From assembly GCA_020850535.1 (NCBI GenBank), contig JADZEM010000015.1, forward strand, positions 17,681 to 81,680: a stretch of DNA of 64,000 nt, given 5' to 3'. Made by a program: the position numbers and the translations under genes. Source of the DNA: Chloroflexota bacterium (lineage in GTDB: Bacteria; Chloroflexota; UBA6077; JACCZL01). Shown here one piece after another: positions 17,120 through 27,068 of the stretch. The notes under the pieces were generated by a model, which was not told the DNA's origin, did not search any database, and saw nothing but the letters and a program-made list of their open reading frames with translations. Position 1 is the stretch's first letter; the number at the start of each line of letters is the position of its first letter.

Positions 17120-19568
17120 GCGAATAGCAGCCGCAGGCGTCCGCCGGTTTCGTTCCCAGGCGGCTCCGTCGAGCTTCTTCGCCGGCGGCATCCGACGATT
17201 CTGGCGCATCACTCGGCGCGACCGGCGCATCGTCGGCCGGCTTGGCTGGCTGGTGTTGGCGCTGCCACTGATCCTGGTGATCGTGGCCGACAGCATCGGG
17301 ACACCCACGACGCCGGCCGACGCCGCCCCCAGCACACCCCCTGCGGTCCTGGCTGGGCCGGGTTCAGCGCCGAACGGCGACGGCTCGAACGTCGCACAGG
17401 CCGCCGACGCCTCGGCAGTCCAGGCGGTCGCTCCACAGCGGGGCGGCCCGGCCCTCGCGCCGCTCGACGCGGCCGAGCAGGCGCGCCGGGCCGGCGACTA
17501 CGACCGCGCGCTCACGATCCTCCGCGAGCAGGCGAACGCCCAGGATCGGAACACGGCGAACGAGGCGTTGCTGCAGCATGCCGTGGTGCAGATCGACGCC
17601 GGCCGGTACGCCGCCGCCACCGAGTCCGCCGGCGAACTGATGGGTCGGCAGATCGATGCGCCCGTGCGCGCGCGTGCCCTCTTCGTGCTCGGGCGGGCCA
17701 AGCGAGCATCCGAGGACTATCTCGGCGCGCTGGCCGCCTTTGACGAGGTCGTCAAGACCGCGCCCGACTTCGGCCCCTACGCCGACTTGCAGGCGGCGTA
17801 CTGCCTGGCCGCGCTCAACGACCGCCCGGGCCAGAACGCCCGGGCCGGCAAGGCGTTGGAGCTGGCTCAGGCCCGCCTCACGAAGGTGGATGCGCTCGAG
17901 CACCAGGTGACGGCCACCCTCAAGCAGGGCAACACCGACGCCGCGCTCAAGGCCTCAGACGCCCTGCTGACGCAGGCCACCACGCGCACCTATCGCGCCC
18001 AGACGCTGACCAGCCTCGGCGTCATCGCGCGGGACGCCGAGCGACGCGATCTCGCGATCAAGTCGTTCGCCACGGTCATCGCCGAGCTGCCGGACACGCC
18101 ATCGGCCATCGGCGCGTTCGACGCTCTCCAGAGCATGAACGCCCTGACCGCCGTCGCCCCGGACGAAGCCCCCGCCGTGCTGTTCTTCGCCGCCCGGTAC
18201 GGCGAGGCCGTGCCGGGCCTCCGCGCCGCCATCGACAGCGGGCTGATCCCCGAGAAGAAGGCGCGCGCCCGCTTCTACCTGGGGCAGGCGCTCTTGCGGC
18301 TCGGCTCGGTGGACGAAGGCGTCTCGACGCTCAAGCTGGTGGCCGACGACCTGCCGGGGTCGGATCTGGCCGCGCGGGCGGCGCTCCGGGCTGGCCGCCG
18401 CCTGGAGGCGGACCGTCGGCTCAAGGACGCCAGCGACCTCTACGACCTCGCGGCGAAGGCGTTGCCCGCGTCGGCAGCCTCCCAGGAGGCCCAGTCCCAA
18501 CTGGTCTACACGCTGATGATGCGGGGGGCGGCGCCGGAGGCGCTCCAGGCGGCCATCGCACTCGCAGGCGGCGAGGCGGACGGCCGCTGGAAGGGGCTGG
18601 CGCTGCTCTGGGCCAGCAAGGGCCTGACGAAGGCCGGCGACCGCGCCCAGGCCACGGCGCTGCTGGCCCGCGCCGCCGAGATCGATACGGACGGCTTCGG
18701 CGGGCTGCGGGCGCGCGCCATCCTCGACGGCGACACTCGTGGTGGCCAGGGCTCGCCGGACCTCGATCTCGCCGTGCTCCAGCCCACGCCTGACGACCTG
18801 GCCGGGCTGAACGGCTGGCTCGCCGGCGGCGGCATCGACCTCGCGGCCCTGGAGCGCGAGCAGGGGTCCGAGCCGGGCTACCAGCGCGCCGCCCTGCTGT
18901 ACCGCGTCGGTATGCCCGAGTGGGCGGCCTGGGAGCTTCAGGAGCTGGCCGCGCGCTGGGAGGCCGATCCTGGCCGCCTGTATGGACTGGCGCGCTTCGC
19001 CTCCGAGCGTGGCGACACGCCGATCAGCATGCGATTCGCACTGGCGGCGCAGAAGGCAACGGGGGCAGCCGTGGCGGCCCAGCCACGGCTGCTCCAACGG
19101 CTGATCTACCCGCTCCCATACGCCGACCTGATCGCGGCGCAGGGCAAGCAGCGCGGCGTCGATCCACTGCTCTTCGCCGGGCTGATCCGCCAGGAGAGCA
19201 CGTTCAACCCGCGCGCCCGTTCCTCCGCCAACGCGCTCGGGCTGGCGCAGGTGGTGCCGTCCACGGGCCAGGGCATCGCCTCGGCGCTGGGGCGGCCGTC
19301 GTTCAGCAACGACGACCTGTACCGGCCGGCGGTCGCCGTCGAGTTCGGCGTGTTCTACCTGGCCCGCCAGCTTGGCACCTACGACGGGCGCGTCTACCCG
19401 GCCCTGGCGGCCTACAACGCCGGCGGCGGCAACGTGAACGGCTGGGTGGCGGAGTTCGGCAACGAAGACCCGGACATCTTCATGGAGATGATCCCGTTCG
19501 CCGAGACGAGCTACTACGTGCGGATCGTCTACGAGAACTACCAGCAGTACCGCCGGCTCTACCGTTAG
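17085..19568 (+). CDS. TPR-containing soluble lytic transglycosylase (Slt type)
   Basis: The enzyme cleaves peptidoglycan glycan strands. TTG 17085 is the only usable start; GAGGTGA lies 5 nt before it inside recR. A basic N-terminus precedes one TM/signal segment ([18 protein letters not shown]). About 500 residues of TPR-like helical repeats follow ([40 protein letters not shown]). The C-terminal GH23 domain has the catalytic Glu704 in [14 protein letters not shown], then [14 protein letters not shown] and [14 protein letters not shown]. The domain order matches Slt70-type enzymes. The overlap with recR suggests co-transcription. Confidence 0.9.
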   Translation: MPALSKAAGRSRRIAAAGVRRFRSQAAPSSFFAGGIRRFWRITRRDRRIVGRLGWLVLALPLILVIVADSIGTPTTPADAAPSTPPAVLAGPGSAPNGDGSNVAQAADASAVQAVAPQRGGPALAPLDAAEQARRAGDYDRALTILREQANAQDRNTANEALLQHAVVQIDAGRYAAATESAGELMGRQIDAPVRARALFVLGRAKRASEDYLGALAAFDEVVKTAPDFGPYADLQAAYCLAALNDRPGQNARAGKALELAQARLTKVDALEHQVTATLKQGNTDAALKASDALLTQATTRTYRAQTLTSLGVIARDAERRDLAIKSFATVIAELPDTPSAIGAFDALQSMNALTAVAPDEAPAVLFFAARYGEAVPGLRAAIDSGLIPEKKARARFYLGQALLRLGSVDEGVSTLKLVADDLPGSDLAARAALRAGRRLEADRRLKDASDLYDLAAKALPASAASQEAQSQLVYTLMMRGAAPEALQAAIALAGGEADGRWKGLALLWASKGLTKAGDRAQATALLARAAEIDTDGFGGLRARAILDGDTRGGQGSPDLDLAVLQPTPDDLAGLNGWLAGGGIDLAALEREQGSEPGYQRAALLYRVGMPEWAAWELQELAARWEADPGRLYGLARFASERGDTPISMRFALAAQKATGAAVAAQPRLLQRLIYPLPYADLIAAQGKQRGVDPLLFAGLIRQESTFNPRARSSANALGLAQVVPSTGQGIASALGRPSFSNDDLYRPAVAVEFGVFYLARQLGTYDGRVYPALAAYNAGGGNVNGWVAEFGNEDPDIFMEMIPFAETSYYVRIVYENYQQYRRLYR

Positions 19569-19575
19569 CTGCGCC

Positions 19576-22014
19576 TCAGGCGACCTGGCTCTTCTGGCAA
19601 GAGGGGGCGACGAGCTGGGGCCGTTCGACCAGCAGCCGGCGCAGCGCCTCGGCCGGGATCGGGCGCGAGAGCAGGTAGCCCTGGCCTCGGTCGCACCCGA
19701 GCACCTGGAGGTGGGCAAGCTGCTTGGGCGTCTCGATGCCCTCCCCGACGACCGACAGGCCGAGGTTCCGGGCCAGCGCGACCAGCCCACCCACGATGGC
19801 CGTGTTCTGTCGATCTTCGCCCAGGCCAGTCATGAACGACTTGTCCACCTTGAGCGTGTCGAACGGAAAGTGGCGAAGCTGCCCCAGTGACGAGTAGCCG
19901 GTGCCGAAGTCGTCGATGCTCAGGCTCACGCCGATGCGCTGAAGCGCTTCGAGGCGCGCCCGCGCGGCGTCGGGATCTTTCATCACGGCGCTCTCGGTGA
20001 CTTCCAGCTCCAGCCAGTGGGCGGGAAGCCCGGTGGCATGCAACACCCGCCCCACGTCTTCCAACAAGCCGGCGTCGCGAAGCTGGCGCGGCGAGACATT
20101 CACACACACCGTCAGCGGCTCAGCTCCATCCGCCTGCGGCCAGGTCATCGCCTCACGGCAGGCCTCGGCCAGTACCCATGCACCGATCCGCACGATCAGG
20201 CCGGTCTCCTCCGCGATGGGGATGAACCGGGCCGGCCCGATGGTCCCGCGCTTCGGATGCTCCCAGCGCAGCAACGCCTCGACGGAGCTGACGCGGCCAG
20301 TCGCCAGGGAGATGATCGGCTGGTACACGACGGACAGTTGATCCCGGGCGATGGCTTCCCGCAAGTCCATCTCCAGCTCGAGCCGGTCGCCAGCGTCCGC
20401 CGCCATACGCGGATCGAACAGCTCAGAGCGGGCGCGACCGTTCACCTTGGCGCGGTACATCGCAAGGTCGGCCGCCTGGAGCAGGGCATCGCGGTCCGCC
20501 CGCTCGCCGGCGCTGATCGCCACCCCGATGCTCGCCGTCACCACGACATCGCGGCCCGCGATGGAGAACGGCGCGCGCATCGCCTCGGCCAGCCGGTCGG
20601 CCACGCCCTCCGCGTCGGCCTGCGAGCCGATCTCGCCCACCAGCACCGCGAACTCGTCGCCGCCGAAGCGGGCGGCCGTGTCGCAGGCACGCAGGCAGCC
20701 GGTGATCCGCCGCGCCACCTGCACCAGCAAGTCGTCGCCGATGTGGTGGCCCAGGCTGTCGTTCACCACTTTGAAGTTGTCGAGATCGAGGAAGAGCACG
20801 GCCAGCAAGCTCTGCTCGCGGGCCGCGCGCCGCAGCGCCTGCTCCAGCCGATCCCCGAAGAGCATGCGGTTCGGCAGTCCTGTCAGCGGATCGTGGAACG
20901 CCAGCGTCCGATACTGCTCCTGGCTGGCGCGCAAGGCCTGCTCGACCTTGACCCGGTCCGACACGTCGGTCCCGACGCCAATCGCGCCGATCACCTCGCC
21001 GCGCTCGTCTCGCTGGGGCGCGAGGCGGACCTCGAACCACTTGCGCGCGAGCTTGACGGTGCCCACGACCTCCTCGCCGTCCAGCGTTCGCTCGACCGCC
21101 TCGAAGAAGGGGTCCACGTTCTCGACGATCTCGTGTATGGGCAGGCCGACGATCTGCGCCGAGTTCACGCCGAGCGATTCCAGGCCCAGTCCCTCGGCCA
21201 TGGTGAAGACGCGCTGCCGATCCACGGCGAAGAGCATGATCGGCGCGCCCGACACGACGGCGCGGACGCGAGCCTCGCTGGCCCGAACCGCCTCTTCAGT
21301 CGCCTTCTGATCCGTGATGTCGAAGCCGACGGACAGGTACTCGACAACCAGCCCGTCCGACCCGAAGACGGCGAGGTCGTTCCAGCGGTGCCAGCGAACG
21401 GTTCCGTCCGCCATCGGCGCCTGCACGTCGACTTCGACGCTCGGGCGCTCAGGCGTGAGGGCGCTGAGCTGCTCGCGCATGCGCTCGATGTCCGTCGGCG
21501 ACTTCAGCTCGCAGAGGGACCGCCCGATCAGCCGGTCGGGCGACGTGCCTTCGTGCCGGGCGTAGGCTTCGTTCACGAATGTGATGGTGAGATCAGGGTC
21601 GAACCTCGTGATCCACTCGGTCTGCATCTCGACAATGCCGCGGATGTACGACGCCTGGTCGCGCAGCGAGTCATTGGCCTCCTGCAAGGCCGTGACCGCT
21701 CGCCTGCGCGAGCGGATCAGCCATGCCGTCAGCGCCGCCATGACGGCCAGTCCGAACAGGTCGACTTCCGGCGCACGGACGAGCAGCGAGCCGGTCGAAT
21801 CGATGTCAAACGCTGGCATGCCGTACAACACCACCTGCTGCACGGTCCAGATGCCCAGGGCCGCCAGCAGCGCACCGACCGGCAGCCAGAGCAACTGGAA
21901 CGCACGGCGAGCGTCTGCGACAGGCCACCGTCGAGCCAACCGATTCACCTCCTCGTGCCGATCGCGTTGAGCATCTTCCCGGCGCTTCCCCGTCGCCTGG
22001 AAGGGCGCACGCAT
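19576..22014 (-). CDS. PAS-PAS-GGDEF-EAL c-di-GMP signalling protein
   Basis: An 812-residue membrane-bound bifunctional c-di-GMP enzyme. Two N-terminal TM helices (LLWLPVGALLAALGIWTVQQ and a second near residue 90) precede two PAS domains (each followed by a PAC-type VGFDITDQK or GVGTDVSDRVK). The GGDEF domain has an intact RFGGDEF around residue 450. The EAL domain has EALLRWEHP around residue 578, with NVSPRQL, ELEVTESAVM and SIDDFGTGYSSL. Both active sites look intact, so synthase and phosphodiesterase activity are possible. It converges with the lytic transglycosylase 7 nt away. Confidence 0.94.
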   Translation of the reverse strand: MRAPFQATGKRREDAQRDRHEEVNRLARRWPVADARRAFQLLWLPVGALLAALGIWTVQQVVLYGMPAFDIDSTGSLLVRAPEVDLFGLAVMAALTAWLIRSRRRAVTALQEANDSLRDQASYIRGIVEMQTEWITRFDPDLTITFVNEAYARHEGTSPDRLIGRSLCELKSPTDIERMREQLSALTPERPSVEVDVQAPMADGTVRWHRWNDLAVFGSDGLVVEYLSVGFDITDQKATEEAVRASEARVRAVVSGAPIMLFAVDRQRVFTMAEGLGLESLGVNSAQIVGLPIHEIVENVDPFFEAVERTLDGEEVVGTVKLARKWFEVRLAPQRDERGEVIGAIGVGTDVSDRVKVEQALRASQEQYRTLAFHDPLTGLPNRMLFGDRLEQALRRAAREQSLLAVLFLDLDNFKVVNDSLGHHIGDDLLVQVARRITGCLRACDTAARFGGDEFAVLVGEIGSQADAEGVADRLAEAMRAPFSIAGRDVVVTASIGVAISAGERADRDALLQAADLAMYRAKVNGRARSELFDPRMAADAGDRLELEMDLREAIARDQLSVVYQPIISLATGRVSSVEALLRWEHPKRGTIGPARFIPIAEETGLIVRIGAWVLAEACREAMTWPQADGAEPLTVCVNVSPRQLRDAGLLEDVGRVLHATGLPAHWLELEVTESAVMKDPDAARARLEALQRIGVSLSIDDFGTGYSSLGQLRHFPFDTLKVDKSFMTGLGEDRQNTAIVGGLVALARNLGLSVVGEGIETPKQLAHLQVLGCDRGQGYLLSRPIPAEALRRLLVERPQLVAPSCQKSQVA

Positions 22015-22241
22015 CTCGTGTGAGAGCGTCGCTGCGTCGATTAAAACGACGCTACCGCGCAGAGGGGACGGTAGGACGGTTCTGGCTCACGTTGTTACGA
22101 ACGAGAGACGCCATTCTGTCGCTCAACCGCGCCCGAGATCCCTCCCAGACCGATGCACGGCGTGACAATACAGACGGTCAGCATCTATCCTGGAGCCTGG
22201 CGGCCGGTCGGTCCGTGCGACGTTCAAGGGGGTCTGACACC

Positions 22242-22679
22242 GTGTCCATCGTCGTTACCGCCGCCACGGCGGCCACGCCATCGCTCGCCGAGGCGCTCGC
22301 ACGGCTCGTCCCACAACTGACCGGTGGCCTCTCTCCGATGACCGTCGAGCGACTGGAGACCGTGCTCTCCCAGCCGGCCCTGACGTTGCTGGTGGCCCGC
22401 GACGAGCGCGACACCGTCGTCGGGACGGCCAGCGTGGTCGTCGTGATGACGATCAGCGGCTGGGTGGCGCGGCTCGAAGACGTGGTGGTGGACACGGCGA
22501 CCCGAGGACAGGGGGTCGGTGCGGCCCTGACCTCAGCCGCGCTGGCCCTGGCGCGAGATCGTGGCGTCGAGCACCTCGACCTGACGTCAGCGCCGCACCG
22601 CGAGGCGGCCAATCGCCTCTACCGGCGGCTCGGGTTCCAGGCGCGCACGACGAACGTCTACCGCCACCCGCTCGTGTGA
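22242..22679 (+). CDS. GNAT family N-acetyltransferase
   Basis: GTG 22242 is chosen from AAGGGGG 9 nt upstream. The longer frame starting at 22020 is basic and unlike a GNAT N-terminus. The 145-residue protein has the acetyl-CoA pyrophosphate loop DTATRGQGVGAALTSAAL and the terminal NRLYRRLGFQARTTNVYR. The substrate is unknown. It is divergent from the PAS-GGDEF-EAL gene. Confidence 0.85.
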   Translation: MSIVVTAATAATPSLAEALARLVPQLTGGLSPMTVERLETVLSQPALTLLVARDERDTVVGTASVVVVMTISGWVARLEDVVVDTATRGQGVGAALTSAALALARDRGVEHLDLTSAPHREAANRLYRRLGFQARTTNVYRHPLV

Positions 22680-22692
22680 GGGCCGCGAGCGC

Positions 22693-23391
22693 CTACTGGA
22701 CGACGTAGATCAGCGTCGCCGCGCCGAGACCGACGCCCTTGACCGGCTCACGGTGAACCTCGGCCGTTCGGACGGGCAGACGCATCCGCTCACGGGCCAT
22801 CGCCACGAGGTGCGCCGCCGTCGCCTTGGCCCGGTTCACATAGAGATCGACCGTCCGGGCGTACAGGTCGAGCGTCACCGAATCGACGCCCGGCAGCGCC
22901 CGCAAGCGATCCCCGAGCGCCTGCGCATCGACGCCGTCGAGCGAGTCGCAGACGAGCCGGAGCACGGCGGCATCCGGCGGCAGCGGGATCGGCTTCTGCG
23001 GCGCGGCCTCCGACGGATCGCCGGTGCGGCGGCGGCTGCTGGCCGGCCGAGCGGCCTTGCGCCAGGTCAGCGGCGGATCGTCGGAGGCCCCGCTGCCAGG
23101 GCGCGTACTGCCGCCTCGACGCGGAGCCGGGTCCACCCGCCGCCAGATCGGCGGCCCGAACGGGCTTGAGCGCGGCTCGTCGGGAGGGTCGGCAGGCATC
23201 TCGGCCGGCATCTCGGCCGGCATCTCGGCCGGCGTGTCGTCGCGGCTGGTACGGCGCGGATCGCGCTTGACGGCGTCACGCAGGCCGAACCGGTCCTGAC
23301 CACCGCCGACGCCGTGCACGTCGACAAGATGATCGCGGGCGCTCTCGGCGACCGAATTGCAGAGCGGGCAGCGCCACGGTTCTGATGTCAC
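22693..23391 (-). CDS. Zinc-finger protein with C-terminal HMA-like domain
   Basis: The 232-residue protein opens with a C2H2-like finger (WRCPLCNSVAESARDHLVDVHG). A ~100-residue Pro/Arg-rich disordered linker follows, with three tandem PAEM units. The last ~85 residues (AVLRLVCDSLDGVDAQALGD then LPGVDSVTLDLYARTVDLYV) have the beta-alpha-beta-beta-alpha-beta look of a ferredoxin-like/HMA fold but lack the CxxC metal motif. No known family is recognised. The start GTG is placed by a TATCAT -10 box 6 nt upstream. Confidence 0.55.
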   Translation of the reverse strand: MTSEPWRCPLCNSVAESARDHLVDVHGVGGGQDRFGLRDAVKRDPRRTSRDDTPAEMPAEMPAEMPADPPDEPRSSPFGPPIWRRVDPAPRRGGSTRPGSGASDDPPLTWRKAARPASSRRRTGDPSEAAPQKPIPLPPDAAVLRLVCDSLDGVDAQALGDRLRALPGVDSVTLDLYARTVDLYVNRAKATAAHLVAMARERMRLPVRTAEVHREPVKGVGLGAATLIYVVQ

Positions 23392-23397
23392 GTTTGC

Positions 23398-23403
23398 ATG
23401 ATA
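23398..23403 (-). promoter_or_regulatory. -10 box TATCAT, leaderless minus-strand promoter
   Basis: On the minus strand TATCAT is followed by GCAAAC and the GTG start at 23391. Confidence 0.5.
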
Positions 23404-23465
23404 CCGGGCCGGCCCGCCGGGGCGCGCCTATCCAGCGGCGAACGCCTCGATGTCTGCCCAACCCT

Positions 23466-24515
23466 CTACGACCTGAGATGCGCAGCCTTGAGCGCCGCCA
23501 ACTCCTGCTGGGCGGCGGCCACCATCGCAGCCTTACGCGGCTCGGGCACGAACGTCGAGCGGAACCCGTTCAGGATCAACTCGTCGATCTGCTCGACGCC
23601 CAGCCCCATCGGCTCGATCAACGCGGCGTAGTCGTCGGACAGCGACGTGTTGAACAGGGATGGGTCGTCGGAGTTCACCGTCAGTACCACGCCAGCCTTC
23701 AGCAGCGTCGGGAGCGGGTGACGCTCCAGGCTGGCGGCCACGCCGAGGCGGACGTTGCTCAGCGGGCAGACGTCCAGTGGCGTCCCGGTCGTGGCAAGGT
23801 GGCTCACCAGCGACGGATCCTCGATGGCCCGCACGCCGTGCCCGATGCGCTCGGCCCCGAGCGCGCGCAACGCACCCCAGACGCTCGACGGGCCGTCGTG
23901 CTCGCCGGCGTGCGGGGCGCTGTGCAGGCCGGCTGCACGGGCCTTGTCGAACCAGGGCGCGAACGGCTCCGGCGGGGCTCCCGCCTCGGCGCCCGCCAGC
24001 CCGAGCGCCACCACGCCGATCTCGCGTCCCTCGATGGAGGCCGCCAGCGTCTCGTCGGCCAGCGGCACGACCTGGTTGCCGTCCTTCCACTGCCGCACGA
24101 TGTTGAAGATCCAGGCCAGCTCGATCCCGTGCTCGGCCAGCGCACGCGCGCGGCCACGGGCCAGCCCGTCGAAATACTCGCGCCGCGGCACGCCCATCAT
24201 GTGATGGACGCTCTCCGAAAAGGTCACCTCGGCGTAAAGCACGCCCTGCCGCGCGAGGTTCGCGCCCAGCTCGACGGTCACCAGCTCATAGTCGGCGGCA
24301 GTCCGCATGCAGCGGCAGGCAGCCCTGAACACGTCGATGAAGTGATCGAAGTCGCGGAACTGAATCCAATGCCGCATCTCCTCGACCGTGTTGGCCGGCA
24401 ACTGAACGCCGTTCCGCTGGGCCAGGGTCAGCAGCGTCTCGGGCTGGACAGCCCCCTCCAGGTGAACGTGCAGCTCAGCCTTGGGCGCTGCCTGGACGTA
24501 CGATGAAAGAGACAC
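23466..24515 (-). CDS. Adenosine deaminase family protein
   Basis: The enzyme is a zinc amidohydrolase that deaminates adenosine or a related nucleoside. GTG 24515 is chosen from AGAGGAG 6 nt upstream; GTG 24539 is the longer option. The 349 residues show the metal motif ELHVHLEGAVQPETL, the substrate/metal HAGEHDGPSSVW, ERIGHGVRAIEDP and NSDDPSLFNT, all in the expected order. The length is normal. Adenosine deaminase and related adenine or aminodeoxyfutalosine deaminases share these motifs, so the substrate is uncertain. It stands alone on the minus strand. Confidence 0.9.
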   Translation of the reverse strand: MSLSSYVQAAPKAELHVHLEGAVQPETLLTLAQRNGVQLPANTVEEMRHWIQFRDFDHFIDVFRAACRCMRTAADYELVTVELGANLARQGVLYAEVTFSESVHHMMGVPRREYFDGLARGRARALAEHGIELAWIFNIVRQWKDGNQVVPLADETLAASIEGREIGVVALGLAGAEAGAPPEPFAPWFDKARAAGLHSAPHAGEHDGPSSVWGALRALGAERIGHGVRAIEDPSLVSHLATTGTPLDVCPLSNVRLGVAASLERHPLPTLLKAGVVLTVNSDDPSLFNTSLSDDYAALIEPMGLGVEQIDELILNGFRSTFVPEPRKAAMVAAAQQELAALKAAHLRS

Positions 24516-24571
24516 CGCGCGCTCCTCTTCGCGGCGCACGGTGTCGATAGACGCGGGAGGGGGTGCCGAGC

Positions 24572-26341
24572 TTACCGCTCTGGCCCCCAGGCTGCGTGAA
24601 CCGTCTGCGCCACAGATGCGATTGTCTGGTTGGCGACCTCAGCGTCGTCGATGCCCTCGGTGAAGACGCTCAGCACGTAGCTGCTCGCTCCGTGCGTCAC
24701 GATGCCGACATCGTTCGCCACGCCATCGTACCACCCGCTCTTGTGCGCCAGCCGAGCGTCGAGCGGCAATCCACGCTTGATCTTCGAGCCATCCTGCGAC
24801 TGGAGCAGCAGCGCCCGCATCTCGCGGCTGGCAGCGCTGCTCACGAGCTGCTCGCTAGCCAGCATGTCCATGAGGCGGCTCATGTCGAGCGGTGTCGTGA
24901 CGTTCTGCGGCGCGCCGGTCGCGCGGGACAGGCCGAACGGGTTGCCAAGGCGGGTGCCCGCGAGACCCAGTGCCTGGAGATTGGCGTTCACCGCTCGGGT
25001 GCTCAACGCCTCCATCACACGGTTGGCCGCGTCGTTGTCGCTCGAGACGATCATCGCGCGGAGGTCAGCCTTCTGCGCGTCGTTCAGGACGATGGTGCCG
25101 GTGAAGGTCTGCCGGTACGCCTCGACCAGCAACGCCAGCTTGCCGACGCTCGCGGCCGGGAACGTCTGCTCGGGGGCCACCCCGATCCGTTGCCCCGTCA
25201 CCAGGTTCCGCCCGGCGATGCCGATGCGGGCGCTCGGGCCAGCCACCGAGCGAGCTGCGCCAATCGCTCGGGCGGCGAGGCTGGCAGTCGTGGTGCTGGT
25301 GGTGGCGCGCGGCTCAGTCGAGACTGCGGAAGCCTGCCGGCCCGTCGCGGCAGTGGTCGCGGCCGCGGCCGGCACCCCGGACTTCAACCGGTCCCGCAGG
25401 GCCAGAATGCGCCTGACCTGCTCGTCCGTCCCCGGGCGAACGCCGTTCTCCTTGACGCTGCCCGGCCCCTGAATGAACCCGGCCAGCCCACGCGCGTCGT
25501 CGCCGCCCCACTTGAGCATCGAGGCCACGTAGGCGATGCCGGCCTCGACGTTGTCGGACGGATTGCCACGGTCGAGCGCCCGCCGCACGATGGCCGCCTG
25601 AATGTACTCAAACGTCTTGTCGGTGACGGTGAGGTAGCCCAGGCCGCCGGGAGCGTCGAGCTTGCGGGGCTTGCCGTCGGTGTCGACCCAGGCCAGGGCG
25701 CGCGCCAGGGCCGGATCGACGCCGTACTGCTGCGCCAGCCGGTCGAGCGTCGCGCCGGCCTCGTCGGATGCCGGCGCAGCCGGAGCGTTGTTCGCCGCAG
25801 GGGCCGTCGAGCCGGGCTGATTCGAGCGAGCCGCCGTCGTGCCGGCCGGGGCGCTGACCGCGCCGGCCGGCACGCTCAGCTTCTGCCCGACAGTGAGTCG
25901 ATCCGGGTCAACCAGCTCGTTCGCTTCGAGCAACGCCTTCATCGTGACGCCCAGCGACTTCGCGATGCCGCTCAGCGTGTCGCCGGCCTGCACCAGGTAC
26001 TGGCCGCCGGCTGGACTCGGTTGCGGCGCAGCCGCCTGTTGCGGGGCGGGCTGGGGCTGCGCGGGCTGGGACTGCGCCGTCGGCGCACCGCTGGAGCGAG
26101 CCGGAGCCGGCGGCAGCTTGAGGGTCTGCCCCTCGCCGACCCGGTTCGGGTCCGTAATCCCGTTGAGCGTCACCAGCTGCTCGACGGTCACGCCGTACTG
26201 AGCCGCGATGCCACTCAGCGTCTCGCCCGACTTCACGACATGCCCTGATCCATCGGCGACGTTCGCCACCAGCGAGCGCCCACCGAAGAGGCTCGCCAGG
26301 ATCAGCACGGCGAGCATGAGTCGAACGATCAGACGAGGCAC
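24572..26341 (-). CDS. LysM-LysM-degenerate SLT-serine hydrolase fusion
   Basis: A GTG start with GGAGGG just upstream gives 589 residues. After a signal/anchor helix come LysM 1 (about 33-77) and LysM 2 (about 114-158), which bind peptidoglycan. Residues about 195-320 look like a lytic transglycosylase fold (YGVDPALARALAWVDTDG ... GGLGYLTV), but the catalytic Glu position holds Asp220. Residues about 355-589 are a class A beta-lactamase/DD-peptidase fold with Ser398-x-x-Lys401, Ser434-Asp435-Asn436 and Lys534-Ser535-Gly536. I see no Glu166 equivalent before TTPLDMSRL. It is probably a wall enzyme or sensor rather than a drug-resistance beta-lactamase. Confidence 0.85.
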   Translation of the reverse strand: MPRLIVRLMLAVLILASLFGGRSLVANVADGSGHVVKSGETLSGIAAQYGVTVEQLVTLNGITDPNRVGEGQTLKLPPAPARSSGAPTAQSQPAQPQPAPQQAAAPQPSPAGGQYLVQAGDTLSGIAKSLGVTMKALLEANELVDPDRLTVGQKLSVPAGAVSAPAGTTAARSNQPGSTAPAANNAPAAPASDEAGATLDRLAQQYGVDPALARALAWVDTDGKPRKLDAPGGLGYLTVTDKTFEYIQAAIVRRALDRGNPSDNVEAGIAYVASMLKWGGDDARGLAGFIQGPGSVKENGVRPGTDEQVRRILALRDRLKSGVPAAAATTAATGRQASAVSTEPRATTSTTTASLAARAIGAARSVAGPSARIGIAGRNLVTGQRIGVAPEQTFPAASVGKLALLVEAYRQTFTGTIVLNDAQKADLRAMIVSSDNDAANRVMEALSTRAVNANLQALGLAGTRLGNPFGLSRATGAPQNVTTPLDMSRLMDMLASEQLVSSAASREMRALLLQSQDGSKIKRGLPLDARLAHKSGWYDGVANDVGIVTHGASSYVLSVFTEGIDDAEVANQTIASVAQTVHAAWGPER

Positions 26342-26484
26342 AAGCCCTCCATCACATGCGGTCGAGAGGAGTCTAGGCTGCCCCCCGTCACGCCCGAATC
26401 ACGCGGCGTGTCACTGGCGTTACAGGGCCATTACAGGTCATTCGTGCGGCTCGTGGGGAGGCCCGGGCGCGGGAAATGCGCGCG

Positions 26485-26672
26485 TATACTGGCCTCGGCC
26501 AGGGTGCCGGGCTGGCGCCGTCCAGCCTGACTGAGGCCGCGCCGCCGTCTGAAAGGCATGGCGGCGACGGGTCGGAGCCGCAGCCTGCGGAGGGGCGGGT
26601 CGGGCTGACCACGGGGACACGGGTGGGGATCCCGGCGCGGCGGCGTCGGCAGGTTGAGAGGATCGAGACACC
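26485..26672 (+). promoter_or_regulatory. Promoter (TATACT) and long leader of receiver gene
   Basis: TATACT (26485-26490) lies about 180 nt before the start of the receiver gene. The leader contains GC-rich helices, for example GCCGCC (26539) with GGCGGC about 15 nt later. I do not recognise a riboswitch class. 26342-26484 shows nothing clear. Confidence 0.4.
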
Positions 26673-27068
26673 ATGGGGCCGAGCGGGCAGCCAGTCAGGC
26701 CAGAAACCCGCGTACTTGTCGTCGATGCTGACGCCAGGAGCCTTGAGACCCTGGCCGTCGCGCTGCTCGACAGCGGGTTCGCCGTGCGGACTGCTGCGAG
26801 CGCCACGGAAGCGCTTGCCGAAGCACGGAAGCGCCCGCCTTCGTTGATCCTCAGCGACATCGCCATGCCGGGCATGGACGGCTTCCAGCTCTGCGCCGCC
26901 TTCCGTGGGGATCCCGGATTGGGAAACGTACCCGTCGTCCTGCTGGCCGGCGGCCAGAACGATCCGCGCCTGCGCGAGCGCGGTGCGACGGCGGGCGCTT
27001 CGGACTACCTGACCAAGCCCATCGACCTTCCACGGCTGGTGCAGGTTATTCGCGGCCTGTCGGCGTAG
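26673..27068 (+). CDS. Stand-alone response regulator receiver domain
   Basis: This 131-residue CheY-like protein has the acidic pocket VLVVDADA, the phospho-acceptor Asp in ILSDIAMPGMDGFQ and the conserved Lys in DYLTKPIDLPRL. There is no output domain. A partner kinase is not in the window. GAGAGG precedes the ATG. Confidence 0.85.
   Translation: MGPSGQPVRPETRVLVVDADARSLETLAVALLDSGFAVRTAASATEALAEARKRPPSLILSDIAMPGMDGFQLCAAFRGDPGLGNVPVVLLAGGQNDPRLRERGATAGASDYLTKPIDLPRLVQVIRGLSA

Noticed and set aside
20017..22023. 668-codon open frame opposite the PAS-GGDEF-EAL gene
   Set aside because: The length is impressive, but the sequence is Arg/Asp/His-rich without hydrophobic periodicity, and the opposite strand has complete GGDEF and EAL domains.
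24563..26248. 561-codon frame opposite the LysM fusion gene
   Set aside because: A shadow of the real gene; no recognisable fold and a composition driven by codon mirror effects.
24572..26341. Antibiotic-resistance beta-lactamase
   Set aside because: SxxK, SDN and KSG are present, but no Glu166 equivalent is visible, and the fusion to LysM domains points to a wall role.
26476..26847. 123-codon frame upstream of the receiver gene
   Set aside because: It overlaps the receiver gene in another frame, lies in the leader and has no protein-like pattern.
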